This document shows, piece after piece, positions 15,181 to 24,071 of a stretch of DNA of 56,706 nucleotides. A program made the position numbers and the translations under genes. A model generated the notes under the pieces. That model saw only the letters and a program-made list of their open reading frames with translations, was not told where the DNA came from and ran no database searches. Origin of the DNA: an uncultured Woeseia sp. (GTDB lineage Bacteria; Pseudomonadota; Gammaproteobacteria; Steroidobacterales; Woeseiaceae); assembly GCA_937925605.1 (NCBI GenBank), contig CALALV010000189.1:1-56706 (forward strand), read 5' to 3'. How positions within the stretch are numbered: the stretch's first letter is position 1; each line of letters begins with the position of its first letter.

Positions 15181-16941
15181 ATGGACCTGAAGACGCTCAC
15201 CTATCTCGTCGTGGGCGCGACATTCGCGCTCTACATCGGCATCGCGGTCTGGTCGCGGGCGCGCAGCACCGGCGATTTCTACATCGCCGGCAAGGGCGTC
15301 TCGCCGGTCGCGAACGGCATGGCCACGGCAGCGGACTGGATGAGCGCGGCGTCGTTCATCTCGATGGCCGGGCTGATCGCGTTCCTCGGCTACGACGGCT
15401 CCGTGTACCTGCTCGGCTGGACCGGCGGCTACGTGCTGCTCGCGCTGTTCCTCGCGCCCTACCTGCGCAAGTTCGGCAAGTTCACCGTGCCGGAGTTCAT
15501 CGCCGAGCGCTATTACTCGAAGACGGCGCGCATCGTCGCGGTGATCTGCCTGATTTTCGTTTCCTTCACCTACGTGGCCGGGCAGATGCGCGGGGTCGGC
15601 ATCGTGTTCTCGCGCTTCCTCGAGGTCGACGTGACCGTCGGCCTGATCGTCGGCATGGGAGTCGTGTTCAGCTACGCCGTGCTCGGCGGCATGAAGGGCA
15701 TCACCTACACGCAGGTCGCGCAGTACTGCGTGCTGATCTTCGCCTACACGGTGCCCGCCGTGTTCATCGCGCTGCAGATCACCGGCAACCCGGTGCCGCA
15801 GGTCGCGTTCGGCGCAGATGTCGCCGGCAGCGGGACCGGGCTCCTGCAGAAGCTCGACGAGATCGTCACGGCACTCGGCTTCACGCAGTACACGGGCGGC
15901 ACGAAGAGCACGATCGACGTCTTCTGCATCACGCTGGCGCTGATGGTCGGCACGGCCGGCCTGCCGCACGTCATCGTGCGCTTCTTCACGGTGCCGAAGG
16001 TCCGCGACGCCCGGCGCTCAGCGGGCTACGCGCTGCTGTTCATCGCGATCCTGTACACGACGGCGCCGGCCGTCGGCGCGATGGCCCGCTACAACCTGAT
16101 CAACACCGTGCAGCCGGGCGAGATCGGCGCGCCGCAGGGCAACCTCGAGTACGCCGCGCGGCCGGAGTGGATGAAGACCTGGCAGGAGACCGGGCTGGTC
16201 GCGTTCGAGGACAGGAACGGCGACGGTCGCATCCAGTACTACAACGACGCGAACCCGGCGTTCGCCGACCGGGCCGCGGCTTACGGCTGGCAGGGCAACG
16301 AGCTCGCCGTCGACCGCGACATCATGGTCCTTCCGAACCCGGACAGAGCCGGATTGCCGGACTGGGTCATCGCGCTGGTCGCGGCCGGCGGTATCGCGGC
16401 CGCGCTATCGACCGCCGCGGGCCTGCTGCTGGTGATCTCGGCCGCCGTCTCGCACGATCTCGTCAAGGGTATCTTCGTGCCGGGTATCAGCGAGAAAGGG
16501 GAGCTGCTCGCCGGGCGCATCGCCGCGGCGGTCGCGATCATGATCGCCGGCTACCTGGGCTTCGACCCGCCCGGCTGGGTCGCGCAGGTGGTCGCGTTCG
16601 CGTTCGGCCTGGCAGCCGCCTCGCTGTTCCCGGCGATACTGCTCGGCATTTTCTTCAAGCGGGCCAACAAGGAAGGCGCGATCGCGGGCATGCTGACCGG
16701 ACTGTTGTTCACCTACGCCTATATCGAAACCTTCAAGGGCCTGTTCCTGAAGTGGGCCGGCTCGCCCTGGCTCGACGACGTGCCCGGCAACTGGCTGTTC
16801 GGCATTTCGCCGGAGGGCATCGGCGTAATCGGCATGCTGCTGAACTTCGTGGTCGCGCTCGTCGTCAGTCACCTGACCAGCCCGCCGCCGGAGCGCATCC
16901 AGCACCTGGTCGAGGACATCCGGGTGCCGCGCCCGTCCTGA
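15181..16941 (+). CDS. VC_2705-family sodium:solute (acetate-like) symporter
   Basis: The 586-residue inner-membrane protein belongs to the SSS family, VC_2705 subgroup (TIGR03648), related to ActP acetate permeases. About 13 hydrophobic helices are visible. The sodium-site region is represented by GDFYIAGKGVSPVANGMATA near the N-terminus, and the later helix LSTAAGLLLVISAAVSHDL is characteristic of the family. Between helices, residues 344-355 (DRNGDGRIQYYN) form an EF-hand-like loop inside an extramembrane insert. Together with the DUF4212 protein it would import a small carboxylate, probably acetate, with sodium. No acetyl-CoA synthetase gene lies in this operon, so the substrate rests on family similarity. 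Confidence 0.92.
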   Translation: MDLKTLTYLVVGATFALYIGIAVWSRARSTGDFYIAGKGVSPVANGMATAADWMSAASFISMAGLIAFLGYDGSVYLLGWTGGYVLLALFLAPYLRKFGKFTVPEFIAERYYSKTARIVAVICLIFVSFTYVAGQMRGVGIVFSRFLEVDVTVGLIVGMGVVFSYAVLGGMKGITYTQVAQYCVLIFAYTVPAVFIALQITGNPVPQVAFGADVAGSGTGLLQKLDEIVTALGFTQYTGGTKSTIDVFCITLALMVGTAGLPHVIVRFFTVPKVRDARRSAGYALLFIAILYTTAPAVGAMARYNLINTVQPGEIGAPQGNLEYAARPEWMKTWQETGLVAFEDRNGDGRIQYYNDANPAFADRAAAYGWQGNELAVDRDIMVLPNPDRAGLPDWVIALVAAGGIAAALSTAAGLLLVISAAVSHDLVKGIFVPGISEKGELLAGRIAAAVAIMIAGYLGFDPPGWVAQVVAFAFGLAAASLFPAILLGIFFKRANKEGAIAGMLTGLLFTYAYIETFKGLFLKWAGSPWLDDVPGNWLFGISPEGIGVIGMLLNFVVALVVSHLTSPPPERIQHLVEDIRVPRPS

Positions 16942-16971
16942 GTCGCCGGGCAGGCCACCCTCATTCGCAAC

Positions 16972-17868
16972 ATGGGCGCCGCGCACGATCACGACAACCG
17001 CCGCCGCGTACTGGTCGCGCTGGCGCTGACCGCGGTGTTCACCGTCGTCGAGGCGGTCGCGGGCCTGCTGACCGGCTCGCTGGCCCTGCTCGCCGATGCC
17101 GGCCACATGCTGACCGACACGCTGGCCCTGGCGCTCGCCGCGCTGGCCTTCCGCTTCGGCAGCCGGCCGGCCGACACGCGCCGCAGCTACGGTTACCAGC
17201 GGCTGCAGGTGCTGGCGGCCTTCGCGAACGCGATCGCGCTGATCTTCATCGTCGGCTGGATCTCGATCGAGGCCGTGCTGCGCCTGCTGACGCCGGTGCC
17301 GGTCGCAGCACAGGGCATGCTGGCGGTGGCGGTGGCCGGCCTGCTCGTCAACCTGGTCGCGTTCGCCGTGCTGCACGGTGGCGACCGCGACAACCTGAAC
17401 CTGCGCGGCGCGGCGCTGCACGTGCTCGGCGACCTGCTCGGCTCGGTGGCGGCGATCGCGGCCGCGGTCGTGATCCTCGCAACCGGCTGGTTGCCGATCG
17501 ACCCGCTGCTGTCCATCGTCGTAGCGGCGCTGGTCTTGAGGAGCGCCTGGGCGCTGTTGAAGCGCAGCGCGCATATCCTGCTCGAGGGCACGCCGGACTG
17601 GCTGGACGTGACGGCGATGCAGGCGGCGCTGACGGCGCAGGTGCCCGCGGTTGCGAGCATCCACCACGTGCACGTCTGGGGCCTGACACCGCAGCGGGTG
17701 ATGCTGACGATGCACGTCGAACTTGCGGACGGGCAGCAGGACGCGATGGGGGTCGTGCGCAGCTTGAAACGCATCCTGGCCGACGATTACGGCATCGACC
17801 ACTCGACGATCGAGGTCGAGGCCGGGTACTGCGCCGACGAGCCGGCGCCTAGCGATCCTCGGGCTTGA
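16972..17868 (+). CDS. Cation diffusion facilitator, CzcD/ZitB-like zinc exporter
   Basis: The 298-residue product is a CDF transporter with six membrane helices followed by a cytoplasmic metal-sensing domain (about 205-290). The transport site is formed by D42 and H45 to D49 (ADAGHMLTD) in helix 2 and H150-D154 (HVLGD) in helix 5. This HxxxD pairing is typical of zinc/cadmium exporters, which exchange metal for protons. The N-terminus is short, with only HDHD resembling a metal-binding stretch. The gene begins 30 nt after the symporter stop and may share its transcript. Its last 20 bp overlap the convergent hpt gene. Confidence 0.92.
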   Translation: MGAAHDHDNRRRVLVALALTAVFTVVEAVAGLLTGSLALLADAGHMLTDTLALALAALAFRFGSRPADTRRSYGYQRLQVLAAFANAIALIFIVGWISIEAVLRLLTPVPVAAQGMLAVAVAGLLVNLVAFAVLHGGDRDNLNLRGAALHVLGDLLGSVAAIAAAVVILATGWLPIDPLLSIVVAALVLRSAWALLKRSAHILLEGTPDWLDVTAMQAALTAQVPAVASIHHVHVWGLTPQRVMLTMHVELADGQQDAMGVVRSLKRILADDYGIDHSTIEVEAGYCADEPAPSDPRA

Positions 17869-18385
17869 CGATACCGATGTAGGGCAACGTGCGGTCGCGC
17901 TCGGCGTAGTCGAGCCCGTAGCCGACCACCCACTCGTTCGCGATCGAGAAACCGGTGTAGTCGATCGGCACGTCGACCTCGGCGCTCTCGGCCTTGTGCA
18001 GCAGCGTGCAGGTGCGGACGGAGGCCGGCTTGTGCGATTTCATCATGCCGATCAGGTACGCGAGCGTGTGCCCGGTGTCGACGATGTCCTCGACGATCAG
18101 CACGTGCTTGCCCTCGATGTTCGCACGCACGTCCATGACCAGGCGCACGGCGCCGCTCTGCACGCTGCCGGATTCGTAACTCGACACGGCGATGAACTCG
18201 ATCGTGCGCGGGATCGTCAGCGCGCGCGCCAGGTCGGCGAGAAATATGAACGAGCCCTTCAGCACGCCGACGAGGACCAACGGCGTCTTGTCGGCGTAAT
18301 CGGCCGAAATCTGCGCGGCCAGCTCGCGCACGCGGGCGGCGATCTCGGCCTCGCTGAGCATGATTTCGGGGGCTTCCTGCTGCAT
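17849..18385 (-). CDS. hpt: Hypoxanthine phosphoribosyltransferase
   Basis: The 178-residue protein has the type I phosphoribosyltransferase fold. The PRPP-binding motif VLIVEDIVDTG spans 95-105, the N-terminal loop LVLVGVLKGSFIF (36-48) contains the pyrophosphate-contacting Lys, and the C-terminus WVVGYGLDYAERDR is typical for bacterial HPRT. It salvages hypoxanthine (and usually guanine) to the nucleotide with PRPP. The gene converges with the CDF gene (20-bp overlap) and is divergent from the MASE1 kinase gene. A -10-like TATAGT lies upstream on the minus strand at 18420-18415, without a clear -35. Confidence 0.95.
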   Translation of the reverse strand: MQQEAPEIMLSEAEIAARVRELAAQISADYADKTPLVLVGVLKGSFIFLADLARALTIPRTIEFIAVSSYESGSVQSGAVRLVMDVRANIEGKHVLIVEDIVDTGHTLAYLIGMMKSHKPASVRTCTLLHKAESAEVDVPIDYTGFSIANEWVVGYGLDYAERDRTLPYIGIVKPEDR

Positions 18386-18534
18386 GGTCTGATCCGGTCC
18401 GCGGCGGGGCGGCCACTATAGCGCATGCCTGTCCGCGCCACGTGAACCGCGTCACGATCGTCGGCGGACGCCGGTCGCGAAGCGCCGACTGCCGCATTGC
18501 GACCCTGCCGCAAAAGCCCTATCGTCGGCCGACC

Positions 18535-20769
18535 ATGGCCACCACCCCGTCGCAGCTCCCGCCGTTTCGCCTCGACTACGCGCCGTTCCGCTGGTTCCTC
18601 GACGCGCCCGGGGTTGCCGCTACCGGTGCAGCCGGGGCCGGCCGGCTGCTGCCGTTCGCCGTCGCCTATGCGGCCGCGCACGGCCTGCTGGTCGCCGCGG
18701 GCCTCCTGCTCAGCACGGTACCCGTTGCCGCCGTGTCGATCTGGCCCGCGGTGGGCCTGCTGTGCGCGATCCTCGCCGCGACGCCCGCCCGCTCCTGGCC
18801 GCTGTGGATCGCGGCGTCGGTGGTCGGCCGTGTCGTTTTCGAGCTGGTCGTGTTCGACAAACGCGAGCTCCTGGCGCCGCTCCTGTTCAGCGCCGTGAAC
18901 GCCGTCGAGGCGGCCGTGTTCGCGACCTTCCTGCAGAAGCCGCTCGTGCAGGCCTGGCGCCAGGGGCGACCGCTGTACCTGTCCGTCGCGATCACGATCT
19001 TCGCGTTCGCCGCGGCGGGGCTCGGCGGCCTGTTCGGCGCAACGGCGCTGCAGGTGCTCGGCTCCGAGCAGACCAGCTTCTGGCAGGCGCTGCGCCTGTG
19101 GGCGGCGGGCGACTTCGTCGGCATCATCCTGGTCACGCCGCTCGCGATCTGGCTGATGCTGCCGCAGATCCGCATACCGCGCGAGCTCGCCGGCTGGCCC
19201 GAATGCGTCGCGATGCCGGTCGTGCTGCTGGCGCTGGTTGCGCTCGCCACCTGGCTCGCGCCCGGCCCGGACTTCCCCTACCGCAGCGCCGCCGAGACCG
19301 GGCTCGCGGCGATGCTGGCGCTGCCGGTCCTGTGGGCGGCGCTGCGCGCCGACTTCCCGATGGTCGCGCTCCTGCAGATCCTGCTGGCCGTGGCCGTCGT
19401 ACTGGTGTCGATGAACGGCTACGGGCCGTTCGCGCACGACGTGGCCGGCTACCTGCCGGCGCTCGCCTCGCTGCAGGCCTTCCTGGTCGTGACCGTCATC
19501 ACCCTGACGGTGATCAGTTTCGCGGTGCTGGAACGCCACAACGCGCGCCAGCAGGCCGGCCTGCACCAGCGATTCACGGACCTGCTCGTGCACCTGACCG
19601 GCAAGCTGATGGCTGCCGGCAGCGAGACGCTCGACGACGTCATCAGCGAGTCGTTGCAGCTGATCGGCCAGTTCGGGTCGGCCGACCGCTGCGTGCTGCT
19701 GCAGATCGACGCACCCGCGGGATCGATACTGCGCACTCACGCCTGGACCGGCGAGGGCGTGGCTGCGCATCCGCCCGAACTCACGGATGCCAACCTGCAG
19801 AACTTCCCGTGGGTGGTCGAGCAGTTTCGCAAGCGCGGATTCGTCGTGCTCGAGAACCTCGACCGACAGCTGCCCGAGGGCGCCGAAGAGCTGGACATCA
19901 TCCGGCGCGCCGTGCCCGATACCGTGTCCGCGATTTACGTCGGCCTGTTCACCGACGACGAGCTGATCGGCACGATCGGCTTCGGCTACGCCAGGCGTGG
20001 CCAGCGCTGGTCGCACGAATCGGTCTCGCTGATGTACCTCGTGGGGCAGCTGTTCGCGAATATCCTGACGCGCAAGAAGACCGAGAACGAGCTGCGCTCC
20101 TACCAGCAGAAACTGCGCTCGCTCGCCACCGATCTCGCGGTCACCGAGGAGCGCTCGCGGCGCCGGACCGCGACCGACCTGCACGACGGTATCGGCCAGA
20201 ACCTCGCGGTCGCGCGCATGAAACTCGGCCAGCTGCTGGCCGCGGGCGACGGCGACCGCGCCGAGCTGACCCAGGTGCGCAACCTCGTTGACGAGGCGCT
20301 GCGCGGCACCCGCTACCTGATCGCCGACCTGAGCCCGACGATCCTCTACGAACTCGGGCTCGTGCCGGCACTGCAGTCACTGGCCGAGCGCTTCGAGCCG
20401 GCCAACGACCTGAGCTGCCGCCTCAGCGAGTCGGGCGAGCCCTGGGAGCCCGGCAACGACCTGCGCATCGCCGTTTACCGGGCGGTGCAGGAGTGCCTGA
20501 AAAACGTCGCCCGCCATGCGCAGGCCGAGCACGTGGAAATCGACGTCCATTGGGAAGCCGAGCGCCTCGACATCGAGGTGCGCGACGACGGGGTCGGCTT
20601 CGACGCCGCCGTGCATTCGGACGACGTGCCCGACGTCTCCGGCTTCGGCCTGTTCTCGATGCGCGAGAGCCTGGCGCTGCATGGCGGCACGCTGCAGATC
20701 GACACGACCCGGGGCATCGGCACGAGCATTCGACTGTGCGTGCCACGACAGCAGGAGGACGCGCAATGA
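18535..20769 (+). CDS. MASE1-GAF sensor histidine kinase (NarL/UhpB type)
   Basis: From the ATG at 18535 the protein is 744 residues; an ATG at 18442 in the same frame would add 31 unconserved residues. An N-terminal membrane domain of about eight helices (35-310) resembles MASE1 sensors, followed by a linker helix and a GAF-like domain (about 345-500). The HisKA_3 dimerisation helix carries the phosphoacceptor His550 in TDLHDGIGQN. The HATPase domain shows DDGVGFD and GFGLFSMRESL. The kinase would sense a membrane or cytoplasmic cue and phosphorylate the response regulator, whose ATG overlaps its stop (ATGA at 20766-20769). MASE1 ligands are mostly unknown, so the stimulus cannot be named. 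Confidence 0.92.
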   Translation: MATTPSQLPPFRLDYAPFRWFLDAPGVAATGAAGAGRLLPFAVAYAAAHGLLVAAGLLLSTVPVAAVSIWPAVGLLCAILAATPARSWPLWIAASVVGRVVFELVVFDKRELLAPLLFSAVNAVEAAVFATFLQKPLVQAWRQGRPLYLSVAITIFAFAAAGLGGLFGATALQVLGSEQTSFWQALRLWAAGDFVGIILVTPLAIWLMLPQIRIPRELAGWPECVAMPVVLLALVALATWLAPGPDFPYRSAAETGLAAMLALPVLWAALRADFPMVALLQILLAVAVVLVSMNGYGPFAHDVAGYLPALASLQAFLVVTVITLTVISFAVLERHNARQQAGLHQRFTDLLVHLTGKLMAAGSETLDDVISESLQLIGQFGSADRCVLLQIDAPAGSILRTHAWTGEGVAAHPPELTDANLQNFPWVVEQFRKRGFVVLENLDRQLPEGAEELDIIRRAVPDTVSAIYVGLFTDDELIGTIGFGYARRGQRWSHESVSLMYLVGQLFANILTRKKTENELRSYQQKLRSLATDLAVTEERSRRRTATDLHDGIGQNLAVARMKLGQLLAAGDGDRAELTQVRNLVDEALRGTRYLIADLSPTILYELGLVPALQSLAERFEPANDLSCRLSESGEPWEPGNDLRIAVYRAVQECLKNVARHAQAEHVEIDVHWEAERLDIEVRDDGVGFDAAVHSDDVPDVSGFGLFSMRESLALHGGTLQIDTTRGIGTSIRLCVPRQQEDAQ

Positions 20770-21419
20770 CGGTGCGGATCATGATCGCGGACGACCATCA
20801 GGTCGTCCGCGACGGCCTGAAGGCGCTGCTCGACGACCCGCCGCGCTTCCAGGTCATCGGCACGGCGCGCGACGGCCGCGAGGCCGCGACGCTGGCGCGC
20901 AAGCTAAATCCCGACGTCGTCATCATCGACATCGCGATGCCGGAGCTGAACGGCGTCGACGCGACCAAGCGCATGCTGGCCGAAATGCCGGGGCTGCGGA
21001 TCATCGCGCTGTCGATGCACTCGGACAAGCGCTACATTTCCGGCATGCTGCAGGCCGGCGCGCTCGGCTACGTGCGCAAGGAATCGGCCTTCGAGGAGAT
21101 AGCCGCGGCCGTCGACGCGGTCAGCCAGGGCAACGTGTACCTGGGCGAGGGCGTTGCGGGCGTCGTCGTCAACGACTACCGGCAGATGATGGCGAAAGCC
21201 GCACCGGACGCCTCCGACCCGCTGTCGACGCGCGAGCGCGAGGTCCTGCAGCTCCTGGCCGAGGGCCGCAAGACGGCCGAAATCGCGGCGCGCCTGCATG
21301 TCAGCACGAAGACCGTCGAGACGCACCGCCGGCAGATTATGTCAAAACTCAGCCTGGACAGCGTGGCCGCGCTGACCAAGTACGCGCTCCGGCACGGCTT
21401 TATTTCCCTCGAAGACTAG
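20766..21419 (+). CDS. NarL/FixJ-type response regulator
   Basis: The 217-residue product has a receiver domain with acidic residues D9-D10, phosphoacceptor D55 (IIDIAMP) and conserved K105, followed by a LuxR-type HTH (about 150-210; LSTREREVLQLLAEGR, VSTKTVETHRRQIMSKL). Every residue needed for phosphorylation is present. The 4-nt overlap with the kinase gene shows they form a cognate pair. It is a DNA-binding transcription factor; its target genes are not evident here. The inverted repeat TCGGCC-AAC-GGCCGA (21480-21494) upstream of the next gene is one possible site. It closely resembles the second regulator of this class at 48480-49127, including the C-terminal KYALRHGF. Confidence 0.95.
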   Translation: MTVRIMIADDHQVVRDGLKALLDDPPRFQVIGTARDGREAATLARKLNPDVVIIDIAMPELNGVDATKRMLAEMPGLRIIALSMHSDKRYISGMLQAGALGYVRKESAFEEIAAAVDAVSQGNVYLGEGVAGVVVNDYRQMMAKAAPDASDPLSTREREVLQLLAEGRKTAEIAARLHVSTKTVETHRRQIMSKLSLDSVAALTKYALRHGFISLED

Positions 21420-21569
21420 GTCCCGCGTCGCCGGCGGCCTAAGGCAAAGCGACGGGCCGAATCCGTCATTTCCCGATACTCGGCCAACGGCCGATCCGCT
21501 GTAATGCCCCACAATGACGCAGGCCGCGTGCGCGCGGTCTGCCGGAAGGATCCGAGGGGCAGGCCGCGC

Positions 21570-24068
21570 ATGACACTGGATTTCAGCATTCGCAGGACGG
21601 GAGCGACCATCGCAGGGACGGCGGTGCTGTTCGCGGCTCTGTACTGGTTGCTGGACACCGGCAGCATGCTGCTGGCCTCGGGCGGCGGCGTCGCCAGCGC
21701 GATCGTCCCCGAGGGCGGCCAGTTCCTGAACCGCGTCCTGTACGCCGCGGTATTCGCCGCCGCCGGTGCAGTGGCTGGCGCCGCGCTGCAGCGCAGCCGC
21801 GACATCCAGATCCTGGCGCGCAGCAAGCTCGCCGAGAGCGAGCGCAAGTACCAGGCGCTGCTCGCGTCATCCTTCGACAGCGTCCTGACGCTCGGCCCGG
21901 CGGGCCGTATCGTCGACGCCAGCGATTCAGCGGCGGCCCTGTTCGGCCAGCACCGCGCAACGCTCGCCGGGACCCCGATCAGCAGCCTGCTCGAAGCCGA
22001 GGACGGCGACCTGTTGAGCCTGCTCGGGAGTGCTGCGCGCAGCGTCGACGACAGCCTCAGGGTCCGCGCCCGCGGCGAGCGCGGCCGCACGTTCCCGGCG
22101 GAAATCCGGGTCGTGCCGATGCCCGGCGGCGACGAAAGCGCCCAGCTGCTCGCGATCCGCGAGACGACCACGGACATCGTCGCGCAGAAAGCGCTGCGCC
22201 ATTCCGAGCGTCGCTACCAGGCCCTGTTCGACAACATCCCGGTCGGGGTCTACCGCAGCCAGCCCGACGGCCGCCTGCTGGCCGCCAACCCGGCACTCGT
22301 GCGCATGCTCGGCTACGGCTCGGTCGACGAGTTGCTCGCGGAGGGCAACACGCGCGACATGTACTGCGATCCTCAGCAGGCCGTAAGGCTGCGCCAGCTG
22401 CTGGAACAGCACGGCAAGGCGCGCAACGTCGAGATCTGCGTGCGCCGGCGCAACGGCGGCGAAGTGGCCGTGCTGGCCAACGTGCGCGCGATCGCCAGCG
22501 ACAACAACGAGGACGTCGTGTACGAGGGCACCTTGTCCGACATCTCGGACCTGCTGGCCGCGCGCGAAGCGCTCGAGGACAGCGAGGAGCACTTCCGTGC
22601 CCTGTGCGAACACGCGCCGGACGTCATCAACGTCATCAACGCCGACGGCGAGGTTATCTACAGCAGTCCGTCCAGCCGCCAGCTTTCCGGCCGTTCGCCC
22701 GAGGAGCAGGTAGGCCTCAAGCTGTTCCGCTCGGTGCACCCGGACGACGTGGCGGCCGTCACCGAAATCGTCGCCGAGGGCTTTGCCAAGCCGGGCGCGG
22801 CGCAGCGTTTCACCTGCCGCGTATACCGGCAGGACGGCGAGTTGCGCCACGTCGATGCGGTCGGCACGGCGTTCCTGACCCGCCGCGGCGAGCTGCGCGC
22901 GGTGATTCACTCGCGCGACGTCACCGAGCGCATGCAGACCGAGACCCAGCTGCGGGAAATGCAGAAGATCCAGGTCGTGGGACGCATGAGCGACGGTCTC
23001 GTGCACGAATTCAACAACCTGCTGACCGTCATTTCCGGCAACCTCGAACTGCTGGACGACCGGATCCAGGAGCGCGTGCTGAAGCCGCACCTCGAGAGCG
23101 CGCTGCACGCCTGCCAGCAGGGCAGCGACCTGACGCGCCGACTGATGGCGTTTGCCGACCGTCATGGCGCAACGCTCGAGGACATCAACGTCAACGGCCT
23201 CCTGATGGACATGGAGCCGATCCTGCGTCGCTCGCTGTCCGAGACGATCCGCATCGGCACCGAGTACGGCGACGACCTGTGGGAGGTCCGGGTCGACCCG
23301 GTGCAGCTCGAGGCGGCGCTGCTGCAGCTGGCCGTCAACGCGAAGGAAGCGATGCCGGAGGGCGGCACGCTGACCCTGGTCACGCGCAACCACTGGGCCG
23401 GCGAAGACACCGCTGTCGGCGCCGGCCGCCCGCCGGAAGGCGACTGCGTCTGCATCTGCCTGTCCGACTCGGGGCGCGGCATGGACGCGGACGTGCTCGC
23501 GCGCGCCACCGAGCCGTTCTTTTCGACCCGCAATGCCGACGGCCGCACCGGGCTCGGCCTCAGCGCAGTGAAGCGCTTCGTCGAGGCCGCCGGCGGTACG
23601 CTGACGATCACCAGCGAGCCCGGCGCCGGCACCGACGTGCGCCTGTACCTGCCGAGGATCACGACCAGCGACTACGTCGTCGAAGGGATCGCCGAGGCGA
23701 CCGGCGGCAGCGAGCGACTGCTCGTCGTCGACGACAACCCGGACGTGCGCCGGGCCACGGCGGCCCTGCTGCGCAGCATGGGCTACGAGGTGCGCGAAGC
23801 CTCCGATGGCAACGTCGCACTGCAACTCCTGCGGGAGGAGAAATTCGATCTGCTGTTCACCGACCTCGCGATGCCGCGCATCTCCGGCCTGGAGCTGGCC
23901 GAGCAGGCGCGCGCCGAGAACCCGGCACTGCGGATCCTGCTGACTTCCGGCAATGATGCCGCGATGACAGAGGCTAATGACGGCCTCACCTCGACTTACG
24001 AACTGATTCGTAAGCCCTTCAGGAAGAGACTGCTCGCCGAGCAGGTTCGACAGGCACTGGATGTGTGA
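21570..24068 (+). CDS. PAS-domain hybrid histidine kinase with C-terminal receiver
   Basis: From the ATG at 21570 (preceded by GAGGGGCAGG) the protein has 832 residues; an upstream ATG at 21504 would add 22 Arg-rich residues. Two N-terminal membrane helices (about 10-75) are followed by three PAS modules (roughly 85-200, 205-325, 330-450). The phosphoacceptor His479 lies in LVHEFNNLLTVISGNLELL, a HisKA form common in hybrid kinases of the VHEFNN type. An HATPase domain (about 580-700; SDSGRGMD, GLGLSAVKRF) and a receiver (about 715-830; DLLFTDLAMP) complete it. It would pass phosphate internally and then to a partner. The receiver-EAL protein encoded 3 nt downstream is a natural output candidate. 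Confidence 0.9.
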   Translation: MTLDFSIRRTGATIAGTAVLFAALYWLLDTGSMLLASGGGVASAIVPEGGQFLNRVLYAAVFAAAGAVAGAALQRSRDIQILARSKLAESERKYQALLASSFDSVLTLGPAGRIVDASDSAAALFGQHRATLAGTPISSLLEAEDGDLLSLLGSAARSVDDSLRVRARGERGRTFPAEIRVVPMPGGDESAQLLAIRETTTDIVAQKALRHSERRYQALFDNIPVGVYRSQPDGRLLAANPALVRMLGYGSVDELLAEGNTRDMYCDPQQAVRLRQLLEQHGKARNVEICVRRRNGGEVAVLANVRAIASDNNEDVVYEGTLSDISDLLAAREALEDSEEHFRALCEHAPDVINVINADGEVIYSSPSSRQLSGRSPEEQVGLKLFRSVHPDDVAAVTEIVAEGFAKPGAAQRFTCRVYRQDGELRHVDAVGTAFLTRRGELRAVIHSRDVTERMQTETQLREMQKIQVVGRMSDGLVHEFNNLLTVISGNLELLDDRIQERVLKPHLESALHACQQGSDLTRRLMAFADRHGATLEDINVNGLLMDMEPILRRSLSETIRIGTEYGDDLWEVRVDPVQLEAALLQLAVNAKEAMPEGGTLTLVTRNHWAGEDTAVGAGRPPEGDCVCICLSDSGRGMDADVLARATEPFFSTRNADGRTGLGLSAVKRFVEAAGGTLTITSEPGAGTDVRLYLPRITTSDYVVEGIAEATGGSERLLVVDDNPDVRRATAALLRSMGYEVREASDGNVALQLLREEKFDLLFTDLAMPRISGLELAEQARAENPALRILLTSGNDAAMTEANDGLTSTYELIRKPFRKRLLAEQVRQALDV

Positions 24069-24071
24069 ATC

